Shown piece after piece: positions 1 through 7,243 of a DNA stretch of 64,000 nt; position 1 is the first letter of the stretch, and each line of letters opens with the position of its first letter. The stretch is from Pseudalkalibacillus sp051842935 (GTDB taxonomy: Bacteria; Bacillota; Bacilli; Bacillales; Fictibacillaceae). The stretch covers positions 1,612,001 to 1,676,000 of the forward strand of contig NZ_JBPXRR010000001.1 of the NCBI RefSeq assembly GCF_051842935.1. The letters are read 5' to 3'. Under the pieces are notes generated by a model. That model was given only the letters and a program-made list of their open reading frames with translations, ran no database searches and was not told the origin of the DNA. A program made the position numbers and the translations under genes.

Positions 1-646
1 TGAGGTCTCTTATTACATAATCCGGTGTGACCCCTAGTTCGTCCATTATACCACCCGAACGGTTCACCCATGCAACCTGGAAACCGAACGTCTTCGCACC
101 GGCGATGTCCCATGTATTGGACGATAAGAACAACACCTCTTCACGCTCGACGCCAAGCTGTTCTAGCGCATACAAGTAAGACGATGGATGCGGTTTGAAC
201 TGTTTGATCCCATTTACGGAAATCAATGCATCGAAATAGCCTTGAAAATCATGATATTTAATTAACGGATGGAGCATTTCTTCTGAACCGTTGGAGAAAA
301 CCGCCAGCTGATAGCCTTCCAATTGGGTAAGGACTTCCTTCACTTCATCGTAAGGCTGCAATTGCTTGTAAGCATTCAGCAGTTTTTCCTCTTTTTCAGG
401 CGTTAATTCTACATCCTCAGTTATACAAGCATAACGTAATGCGTCCTGTGTAATCTCCCAGAAAGGACGGTAGTTACCCATCAATCCACGTAAAAAGGAG
501 TACTCCAATTGCTTTTTCCGCCAAATTTGGCTGATGGTCTCCCCTTTTTCAGGGAATTGCCGCTCACACTCTTCAATGACGGAATGTACGTCAAATAACG
601 TACCGTATACATCAAATACAATTGCTTTCACACGAAAATCTGCCAT
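1..646 (-). CDS. Haloacid dehalogenase type II (HAD superfamily), 3' end cut by window
   Basis: A 215-residue open frame runs off the left edge of the window; the family is usually about 220 residues, so only a few C-terminal residues are missing. The nucleophile motif FDVYGTL (D12) lies at the N-terminus. Motif II is FSNGS (about 117-121), the conserved lysine sits in FKPHP (about 150-154), and the SSNTWD motif (about 175-180) is typical of L-2-haloacid dehalogenases, which hydrolyse the carbon-halogen bond of short 2-haloacids via an aspartyl ester. The ATG at 646 follows a GGAAGGAG ribosome binding site. The true substrate cannot be told from sequence, because many family members act on phosphate esters or have no known substrate. 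It is a stand-alone cytosolic enzyme. Confidence 0.85.
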   Translation of the reverse strand, partial: MADFRVKAIVFDVYGTLFDVHSVIEECERQFPEKGETISQIWRKKQLEYSFLRGLMGNYRPFWEITQDALRYACITEDVELTPEKEEKLLNAYKQLQPYDEVKEVLTQLEGYQLAVFSNGSEEMLHPLIKYHDFQGYFDALISVNGIKQFKPHPSSYLYALEQLGVEREEVLFLSSNTWDIAGAKTFGFQVAWVNRSGGIMDELGVTPDYVIRDL

Positions 647-671
647 GATTGTTCAAAAACGCTCCTTCCTA

Positions 672-717
672 TTTCCCTATTTTTGGTCCGCTCGTTTCCC
701 TATTCTTGGTCCGCTCG
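672..717. repeat. Tandem pair of 23-bp repeats overlapping a stop codon
   Basis: Two adjacent 23-nt units, 672-694 and 695-717, differ at one position. Each reads TTTCCCTATT(T/C)TTGGTCCGC followed by TCG. The second unit contains the TAG stop (700-702, minus strand) of the neighbouring membrane protein gene and so encodes its last residues (RADQE). Confidence 0.85.
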
Positions 718-1362
718 GATTGCAAGCATCGTAAAGAGTTTTTTCCGAAACAAAATCGGGATCGATGTCAGGATGATCAAGCTCACGATGGAAAAGATGA
801 GTATTTCACTTCCACCGGAATAGGAACTGCTTCCAATCCCTGTGTAAATTGCCGCTCCTGGTATCACACCTGCCAATGTAGCAAAGAAGTAATCTCTGAA
901 CCTGATGTTGGAAACGGCACTTAAATAGGTCACCAATTCAAAATGCAAAAACGGAATCAATCGTAAAATCATCAAGATAATGAAGCCCTTGTCTTCAATC
1001 TGCTTCCGAAGTCCATCGTACTTCTCAGAGGATGGGATTTTTCCAAAAGAAAAACCTAATTGACGCACTGCTAGAAAAGATAGAACCGCTCCGATTGTTG
1101 TCCCAATTGTTGTGAGTAAGAATCCAAACCAAAACCCAAACGCTAATCCTCCAACGACTCCCAAGAGAGAAGAAGGAAATAAAACAAATGGTCTGAATGC
1201 AAAAATGAGTAGGTAAATACCAGGCGCAATCCATCCGAATGACATTACCCAATTGCGAATCTCTTCAGGTGGAATATCGAAGAATGTTCGGTTCAACCAA
1301 ATGAAAACACCAATAATGGTTAAAATGATCGCAATCTTCTTAGCCAATTTACGTTTGTCCAT
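700..1362 (-). CDS. TVP38/TMEM64 (DedA-like, SNARE-associated) membrane protein
   Basis: A 220-residue polytopic membrane protein of the TVP38/TMEM64 family, related to DedA and VTT-domain proteins, some of which flip lipids across the membrane. The start at 1362 (MDKRKLAKKIAI) is preferred over an upstream in-frame extension because GAGGG lies just upstream and the N-terminus then leads directly into a first membrane helix. The core domain shows LRLIPFLHFELVTYLSAVS and GVIPGAAIYTGIG, the usual re-entrant-loop region. The last residues (RADQE and stop) come from a 23-bp repeat unit, so the natural end of the gene may have been replaced. It lies alone between the dehalogenase and a divergently transcribed exporter gene. 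Substrate is unknown. Confidence 0.8.
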   Translation of the reverse strand: MDKRKLAKKIAIILTIIGVFIWLNRTFFDIPPEEIRNWVMSFGWIAPGIYLLIFAFRPFVLFPSSLLGVVGGLAFGFWFGFLLTTIGTTIGAVLSFLAVRQLGFSFGKIPSSEKYDGLRKQIEDKGFIILMILRLIPFLHFELVTYLSAVSNIRFRDYFFATLAGVIPGAAIYTGIGSSSYSGGSEILIFSIVSLIILTSIPILFRKKLFTMLAIRADQE

Positions 1363-1612
1363 AATTTTCCCTCGTTTTCGGAATTCATTGATCGAACGAT
1401 AGACTCTAAAGGTTATCTTTCCCTTTCCGCTGACCTGACTAAACGTTAACGTTCCAGCTAGACAAAGAACCGCCAAACCAATGTGGTCAGGCGGTGTGTT
1501 CGACGTATGTCCTTCTATCTTAAGTATACTCCAATATCCTGAGCAATTACAGACTGTCTTTTACACAAATTTCCTTCTAATATTAAGGTTACTCAATTTA
1601 GGAGGGTGATGG

Positions 1613-2826
1613 ATGTTTAATGAGATTTGGACAAACAACAACTTAAGACGGTACTTTACCGGTCGATTCATTTCTTCACTCGGCAATCATTTTTCTTTTT
1701 TCGCCCAATCTGTGGCTGCTTATCATTTTACCGAAACCCTTACTGCGGTGGGAGTCTTGTGGTTGGTTCGCGGGATTGCAAGTATCCTTCTCATCCCCTT
1801 TGGAGGTGTGCTTGCAGATCGCTTCCCACGGAAAAGGTTGATGCTTACGACAGACGTGATACTGGGGTTGTTAACGTTCTGCTTCATTTTCGTTGACCAC
1901 GGAAATCAAGTCTGGCTACTTCCTTTACTAGCGTTTTCAACTCAAGCGGTCCAGCGTGTTTATGATCCCGCTGCTAAAGCGTCATTCAAAAGTATTTCTG
2001 ATCCTACACCTTTAAAAATTTCCGGATCTGTCAGCGCCCTGCTCAGTCAAATTGCGGTCATTGCAGGACCTCTCCTCGCCGGTATACTTTATTTCAACAC
2101 GAACGAATCTCTACAGCTGTTGTTTGTATTAGACGCTATCACTTTTCTTATCAGTTTTTTCTTTTTACTCCAAGTAGATTTCAAGGACTCTGAACGTCAA
2201 CAAAATGTTCCCGGAAGACCACTTTTGTTAGAAGGGTTCCAATTCATTTTCCGTACCAGGGCGTCCGTTCATTACTCCTGCTGATCTTTCCTGTTGCGTG
2301 GACTGGGAAAATTTTTGATGTCTTGGTTTTGGATTTCAGCAATCGCATGAATAGTGACGGTCTACATTCGCTTGGAATGCTTTTGGCGATTTTCGCTACA
2401 GGAGGCATAACAGGATCTCTTTTTATACCCAAAGTGCACAACCGTATTCCTCCCACCCATCTTGTAAAAATAAGCGGGTTCACACTTTGCATTCTGCTGG
2501 TCCTGGTGGCGCAGTGGTTGCATCCGGTGACCATTGCTGTGTTTTCCTTCCTTTTCGGTGGCGTACTGACCGCAACCGTAACTTTACTGCAGATCGTCAT
2601 TCAAGAACGTGTTGCGGATGAGTACTTAGGTAGAGTTTTTGCTGGCTGGAGTTTGATAGCAGTTGCAGGTGGTGGAATTGGAGCGTTTCTAGTTGGATGG
2701 ATGCTTGATTCATTAACTATCAGAACAGGGCTTACTTTAATCAGTATGATCACGTTCATCCCGTTCCTGGCCTTCACTTTACGCTTTCCTAAGAAAACAC
2801 ATCAACGTGCTGAAGAATTTTTTTAA
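1613..2826 (+). pseudogene. MFS transporter (EntS-like, MFS_3 type) broken by one frameshift
   Basis: Two consecutive frames together encode a roughly 404-residue major facilitator of the EntS/multidrug-exporter type. The first part (1613 to stop at 2282-2284) carries six helices with the loop 2-3 motif GGVLADRFPRKR. The second part continues in another frame from about 2260 to 2826 (VRSLLLLIFPVAWTGKIFD onwards). Bringing them together needs one extra base near 2255-2270, so the sequence has lost one base (or gained two). The ATG at 1613 follows AGGAGGGTGAT. Both halves keep good coding character, so the break is recent or is a sequencing error. If real, no full-length exporter is made. Confidence 0.8.
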
Positions 2827-2895
2827 CAGCACCCCCACATGTAATCCTGTAAACCCGAAACTTATTAACACAACCCCCTTAAAAGTTATTATTAG

Positions 2896-2945
2896 AAAGG
2901 ACACTTTTGATGTGGCATCCCCTGCATCTCAAGTGTCCTTTTTGT
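2896..2945. terminator. Bidirectional terminator between MFS and sigma factor genes
   Basis: Inverted repeat AAAGGACACTT (2896-2906) and AAGTGTCCTTT (2931-2941) with an inner GATG/CATC pairing, followed by a T-run. It lies between two convergent genes and can serve both. Confidence 0.8.
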
Positions 2946-2949
2946 ATTG

Positions 2950-3489
2950 CTATGAAGCTGTCAATTGTTGATTGAGTTCCGTTCGAATCTGCTGTCTTGC
3001 GCGGTAAAGCCTTGACTTCACCGTACCGAGTGGCAATTGGAGATGAGTCGCAATATCTTCTTCCTTCATGTCTTCCTTATATTTCAGAAGGAAAGCTGTT
3101 CGGAGTGCAGGTTTCAGTTGAAGCACTTCCTGAGTGATTTCCCGCTTCATCCAAAGATACTCGATTTCTTGCTCCACATCATTGATCGCTTTCGTGCTCT
3201 CGTTAAAAATAATGTCATCCACTAAGATCGTTCCCGATCGTTTTTCTTTCCGGATCAGATCGATTGCGGTTCGTGAGGCGATTGTGGACAGCCAGGCACC
3301 GACCTTTTCTAAGTCCAAAATAGAGTCGATTTTGTTAAAAGCCTTGATGAACGTCTCCTGGACGATATCTTCAGCCAGGTAGGCGTCCTTCGTTATCATC
3401 ATTGCAATCTTGAAGATCTTATCCGCAAAGGTTTCATATAAAAGACCGAAATCTAATTCCGGCGCATTCATTTCTGCAGCCATTCCCAT
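2950..3489 (-). CDS. ECF-type RNA polymerase sigma factor
   Basis: A 179-residue sigma-70 family factor with only regions 2 and 4, as in extracytoplasmic-function sigma factors. Region 2 covers about residues 15-85 (AEDIVQETFIKAFNKI; then WLSTIASRTAIDLIRKEKR) and region 4 about 115-170 (LLKYKEDMKEEDIATHL, then PLGTVKSRLYRARQQI as the DNA-recognition helix). The ATG at 3489 follows AAGGTG; an ATG at 3483 is also possible. It begins 9 bp after the ABC permease and is the last gene of a GntR/ABC operon. No anti-sigma gene follows, because a terminator comes directly after. Regulation is probably through the operon's GntR repressor, and the target promoters are unknown. Confidence 0.85.
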   Translation of the reverse strand: MGMAAEMNAPELDFGLLYETFADKIFKIAMMITKDAYLAEDIVQETFIKAFNKIDSILDLEKVGAWLSTIASRTAIDLIRKEKRSGTILVDDIIFNESTKAINDVEQEIEYLWMKREITQEVLQLKPALRTAFLLKYKEDMKEEDIATHLQLPLGTVKSRLYRARQQIRTELNQQLTAS

Positions 3490-3498
3490 CACCTCACC

Positions 3499-5502
3499 TT
3501 ATTCAAAATGTTCCTTGACGAAGTCAGGAAGATTGTTATCCTCAAGCGTACCAAAGTCAACTTCCCAATTAGAATACATGTACATGACGACATAAGGACT
3601 GCCAGGGTTGTAAGATTTACTAGAGTCCAAGATCTTATCGATTTTCTCAGCATCCTTCACCATTATTGAATTTTCAAGGTCAATGATTTCTTCAGCACTT
3701 AAACGATGCAGGTTGTTCATCCCTTCTGCCTGTATGACAACTGCATAATTCACGTCTTCTGAACCAACTTGAATATCCTCTAGTACGCCAGCTTCCCTCA
3801 ATACCTCTTTAAAGGATGTGTAGTTTGACGTTAGATTCATATGGAAGTCATCTCCATTATCTAGATGGATTGCAATATCAGCTTCATGATCGTGCCAGTT
3901 GGTCCAACCTTCATAAGGCGTGTTAAGCGTATCCTTTTGCAAAGCTTCTATTGCTTTTATTACAACCTTCGGATCTTTCAGTTGCGCATTGATACTAACC
4001 GGATGGTCTGGCATGATTCGAATTTGAATGACATCTTCTGGATTGACACTCAAAATACGGTTTGTTTTTAATTTGAATTCATCTGATTCATAAATTGGTT
4101 TTAACGCTTTGGTCATATCATCGTTCATTTGAACCTTATAATGCCTTGTGATTTCCTTACCATTTTCCAGCTCGTATGCCAGATAAATGTGATTGTAATT
4201 ACTGTATCTCTGGGACTCACCCTTTTGTTCAATCAATCTTTTATGCAATTCACGAATTTCCTCTATATTTTCTGGAGTCGTTAATATTGACCCACCACCA
4301 AAATCAGGTTGATCAAAATTATCCTGCATGTATCCGTAAGTCACCTCACCGATATATGCGCTTTTCACATCTTCCATTTCAGGAACTCTTCTCTCATAAC
4401 CAGTAACATCGAATTGAAGTGCCGCTACTAAAATACCAGCGGCTACTACATACAACGCATACCCTTTCAAGTGGGTGAACACGCGCCACGTTTTATGAAG
4501 CACCATTTCTGCTACAAGATATCCGATGAATGATCCAATTACGTATCCAACAATTAACCAAGGAAAGCTTCCGTGATATTGAAGCTCTGCGAAGTAAATA
4601 CCTCCTAGTAACATGAAACAGAAGGTTACGCCATATTTGAAAATTGGCTTTAATGATTTGAAAACAAGTGGTTGTGAAACACTTTCAAGTTTACGATATT
4701 GATAGCATAGTAAACCTATCGTGAAAAATACGATTGTCAGCACGATGTAAGTCCACATTTGAACTGAACTGAAAGATCCATCATGTAACACGGGTATTGT
4801 TGTAATTGGTGAATAATTTTCAAGTTCGTTATTAAAATACCATTCTGCATCATAACCGTAGAAATAGTATTTAGCATTTAAATAGATCAGACTTAAGATT
4901 CCTGCTGGGAATAAAAACATGATGAACGTGAGCACACCCTGAACCGCTGATAAACCGGAAATCGTTCCAATCATGACAGTCCCAGAGAACATAAGTAGTA
5001 AATAGACAATAGAGATTCCAAACCAACTAGCGACATCTTTTAAAGCGTAATATTGTTCTAAGTCTAATGCTCCATGAATAATGACCAAAACAACTGCAGT
5101 CACGAACAACGGAATCACTAAGAATAGAGCGCCTATCAGAAAATATTGCGTGTACAAATTGGTTCTTTTTAAAGGTAAGCTGTGCATAAAATCAGATGCT
5201 TGCTTCACTTGTAGGAAACGATATAAAAAGATTCCGAGCAAGACCGGTATAGCGACAAGCATGATTAATTGAATACCAATTCCGATTTGGAACACATTGT
5301 CATAGTAGTTCAAGTTAGTAGCTTCTACTTGCATGTTTTGTTCAAGTTCGTCTTTTCGATAGCTCCAATCCATCAAGATCTGTAACGGAATCGTCAGCAA
5401 AAGACCGACTAGATAGATGATGCTCACCCATCCAACACTTCGAAAACTTTGTATAAGGATCTCTTTATTAATCCAGGACGCTTTGGATTGCATAACCCAC
5501 AT
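3499..5502 (-). CDS. Large ABC transporter permease with C-terminal extracytoplasmic domain (DUF6449-like)
   Basis: A 667-residue membrane protein with about ten helices in residues 20-370 and a long hydrophilic C-terminal domain (about 380-667). This layout fits permeases of Ytr/Bce-like exporters that carry a DUF6449-type domain. Motifs such as DFMHSLPLKRTNLY (loop after the third helix) are typical of ABC-2-like permeases found with YtrB-type ATPases. Its start overlaps the ATPase gene by 35 bp. ATG 5502 is listed, but ATG 5493 has the better spaced GGGGG-type ribosome binding site. Substrate is unknown; relatives respond to cell-wall antibiotics. The C-terminal domain is probably extracytoplasmic and could sense ligands, which is inference. 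Confidence 0.8.
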   Translation of the reverse strand: MWVMQSKASWINKEILIQSFRSVGWVSIIYLVGLLLTIPLQILMDWSYRKDELEQNMQVEATNLNYYDNVFQIGIGIQLIMLVAIPVLLGIFLYRFLQVKQASDFMHSLPLKRTNLYTQYFLIGALFLVIPLFVTAVVLVIIHGALDLEQYYALKDVASWFGISIVYLLLMFSGTVMIGTISGLSAVQGVLTFIMFLFPAGILSLIYLNAKYYFYGYDAEWYFNNELENYSPITTIPVLHDGSFSSVQMWTYIVLTIVFFTIGLLCYQYRKLESVSQPLVFKSLKPIFKYGVTFCFMLLGGIYFAELQYHGSFPWLIVGYVIGSFIGYLVAEMVLHKTWRVFTHLKGYALYVVAAGILVAALQFDVTGYERRVPEMEDVKSAYIGEVTYGYMQDNFDQPDFGGGSILTTPENIEEIRELHKRLIEQKGESQRYSNYNHIYLAYELENGKEITRHYKVQMNDDMTKALKPIYESDEFKLKTNRILSVNPEDVIQIRIMPDHPVSINAQLKDPKVVIKAIEALQKDTLNTPYEGWTNWHDHEADIAIHLDNGDDFHMNLTSNYTSFKEVLREAGVLEDIQVGSEDVNYAVVIQAEGMNNLHRLSAEEIIDLENSIMVKDAEKIDKILDSSKSYNPGSPYVVMYMYSNWEVDFGTLEDNNLPDFVKEHFE

Positions 5503-6367
5503 CCCCCATTTCGTAGATGAATATTTCTTCTAATGTAAGTGGCAACAAGTCGAAGATGACTGGATTGTATTGTTCGATCTGCTTTTCAACTTCCTCCGCT
5601 CGCCCCTGCACGATACAGAGCAGTACACTTCCTCGTTCTTCCTTATAAAGGACTCTTACATCTTCGAACAATCCTTCTGGAATGCCCTCTTTAAAGGCCA
5701 CTTGGACTTTATGGACATCTGACTTCAAGTCGTCCAGTTCTTTTTCCAGTAAAAGTTCCCCTTTATGTAAGATGCCGATATGGTCGCAAATGTCCTCAAT
5801 CTCCCTCAAGTTATGGGATGAGATCAAGACCGTCATTTCACGTTCTGCCACATCCTGAAGGATCAAGTTCTTCACCTTTTTCCGCATGACTGGATCGAGT
5901 CCGTCAATCGGTTCGTCAAGGATCAGGATGTCTGGCATTGCCGAAAGACTAATCCAGAACGCGACCTGGCGCTGCATGCCTTTTGAGAACTTTTGGATTT
6001 TCTTCTTTACATCAATATCGAAGACTTCACTTAACTGCTGGAAACGTTCTTCATTCCAACTGGGATACATACTTCGGTAAAAATTCGCCATCTGACGGAC
6101 CGTGTATTGCGAAAAGAAATACAATGTATCCGGGATGAAAATCATCCGTTCCTTCACTTGAGTATTTTCGAAAACCGGTAGATTGTCGATGGTGATGTTC
6201 CCTTTGCTTTCTTTCAAGACACCTGCAATGATTCGCAACAACGTCGTTTTCCCAGCGCCGTTCGAGCCGAGCAGTCCATAAATGGATCCTTTTTTGACCG
6301 TAAAGGAAACATCTGAAAGAGCTTCCGTATCATCTAATTCTTTTGAAATTTTATTCACTACGATCAT
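5468..6367 (-). CDS. ABC transporter ATP-binding protein, YtrB-like
   Basis: A 299-residue cytosolic ATPase. Walker A is GSNGAGKTT (about 34-42), the signature is FSKGMQRQVA (a degenerate form of LSGGQ, as in YtrB and other GntR-linked ATPases), Walker B is ILILDEP, and the switch histidine is in SSHNLREIEDICD. The gene overlaps the upstream GntR gene by 17 bp and the downstream permease gene by 35 bp, indicating translational coupling. It should power the 667-residue permease. No second ATPase or permease is present, so the complex is probably a homodimer of each or a single-permease exporter. Confidence 0.9.
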   Translation of the reverse strand: MIVVNKISKELDDTEALSDVSFTVKKGSIYGLLGSNGAGKTTLLRIIAGVLKESKGNITIDNLPVFENTQVKERMIFIPDTLYFFSQYTVRQMANFYRSMYPSWNEERFQQLSEVFDIDVKKKIQKFSKGMQRQVAFWISLSAMPDILILDEPIDGLDPVMRKKVKNLILQDVAEREMTVLISSHNLREIEDICDHIGILHKGELLLEKELDDLKSDVHKVQVAFKEGIPEGLFEDVRVLYKEERGSVLLCIVQGRAEEVEKQIEQYNPVIFDLLPLTLEEIFIYEMGDVGYAIQSVLD

Positions 6368-6749
6368 CTTGTTCCCCTCCCCCTATTGATTTTTCTGTTT
6401 CTTCGACTAGTGCTTGTAATTGTGGGACTGTCATCCCTAGATATAAGGCTTCTAAAATGAGTTTGCTCAGATCTTTTTCAACTTTTTGGAGCTTTTCTGT
6501 GTTGACGACGTCGGTCGTTTCACTCACGAAGCTCCCTTTTCCTTTTATTGAATAAATATAGCCCTGGGTTTCGAGCTCTCGGTACGCCTTTTGGATCGTG
6601 TTCGGATTGATCGTCAATTGCTGAGCCAACGTTCTGACAGAGGGGAGTTTCTCATCTTTCTTCATCACTTCACTGATAATCAACTCTTTGAACCGTTCGA
6701 CTAACTGTTCATAGATTGGCTTTCTGCTTCTGACATCAAGATTAAACAT
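6351..6749 (-). CDS. GntR-family repressor, YtrA subfamily
   Basis: A 132-residue regulator with an N-terminal winged helix (PIYEQLVERFKELI; LPSVRTLAQQLTINPNTIQKAY) and a short two-helix C-terminal tail, the hallmark of the YtrA subfamily, whose members lack a large ligand domain. The ATG at 6749 follows GGGAGGGAG; a longer in-frame extension reads through the operator region and is rejected. It is first in an operon with an ABC ATPase, a permease and an ECF sigma factor, so it most likely represses its own operon through the half-sites at 6771-6815. What signal relieves repression is not evident. Confidence 0.9.
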   Translation of the reverse strand: MFNLDVRSRKPIYEQLVERFKELIISEVMKKDEKLPSVRTLAQQLTINPNTIQKAYRELETQGYIYSIKGKGSFVSETTDVVNTEKLQKVEKDLSKLILEALYLGMTVPQLQALVEETEKSIGGGEQDDRSE

Positions 6750-6770
6750 GTACTCCCTCCCATCTGTACC

Positions 6771-6815
6771 AACTGTATTATCCGTACTAACTGTATTATG
6801 ATTATTAATACAGTT
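6771..6815 (-). promoter_or_regulatory. Probable operator for the YtrA-like GntR repressor
   Basis: AACTGTATTA occurs at 6771-6780 and again at 6789-6798, and its perfect inverted copy TAATACAGTT is at 6806-6815. The last two form a 10-bp inverted repeat with a 7-nt spacer; the first is a direct repeat 18 bp away. The block lies 22-66 bp upstream of the repressor start codon. A TATAAT hexamer lies immediately upstream on the minus strand. Confidence 0.7.
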
Positions 6816-6894
6816 TTGATTATATACCAGTAAATTCAATTTGGGAAGATATATTTGGAAAAAATTTTTGCTCATGTAGGTAAGGTAGGGGGAC

Positions 6895-7190
6895 GCTATC
6901 CTTCCCGAAAACCGGAGGATCGCTCATTTGGGGCAGGATAAACGCTCTACCCTTCCCGAAATCCGGAGGATCGCTCATTTGGGGCAGAATAAACGCTCTA
7001 CCCTTCCCGAAATCCGGAGGATCGCTCATTTGGGGCAGAATAAACGCTCTACCCTTCCCGAAATCCGATGAATCACTCTTTTTGGGAAGGGTAAACGCTC
7101 TATCTTTACCTAAAATCGCAAATACCTGCTTTTGAGGGCAAGATGTACCCTCTATCTTTACCCAAAACCAACTAATCACCGCTTTTGAGG
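6895..7190. repeat. Tandem 51-bp repeat, about six units
   Basis: Units start at about 6901, 6952, 7003 and 7054 with nearly identical sequence (core CTTCCCGAAATCCGGAGGAT, then CGCTCATTTGGGGCAG and AATAAACGCTCTAC), followed by two degenerate units near 7104 and 7156 (CTCTATCTTTACC). The period is 51 nt, a multiple of three, so a spurious open frame on the minus strand translates into 17-residue repeats. It fills the space between the terminator of the SpoIID-like gene and the GntR operator. Confidence 0.9.
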
Positions 7191-7197
7191 GCAACAT

Positions 7198-7230
7198 AAA
7201 AAGAACCCCACGTCTCTCGTGAGGTTCTTT
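7198..7230 (-). terminator. Terminator of the SpoIID-like gene
   Basis: Inverted repeat AAAGAACC/GGTTCTTT with inner CCAC/GTGAG pairing; on the minus strand it is followed by a T-run. It sits 14 bp past the stop of the SpoIID-like gene. Confidence 0.8.
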
Positions 7231-7243
7231 CACATTCATACTA

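Noticed and set aside
1469..1495. ACCGCC/GGCGGT hairpin between the TVP38-like and MFS genes
   Set aside because: Short stem with a long loop and no T-run, in a divergent promoter region where a terminator is not expected.
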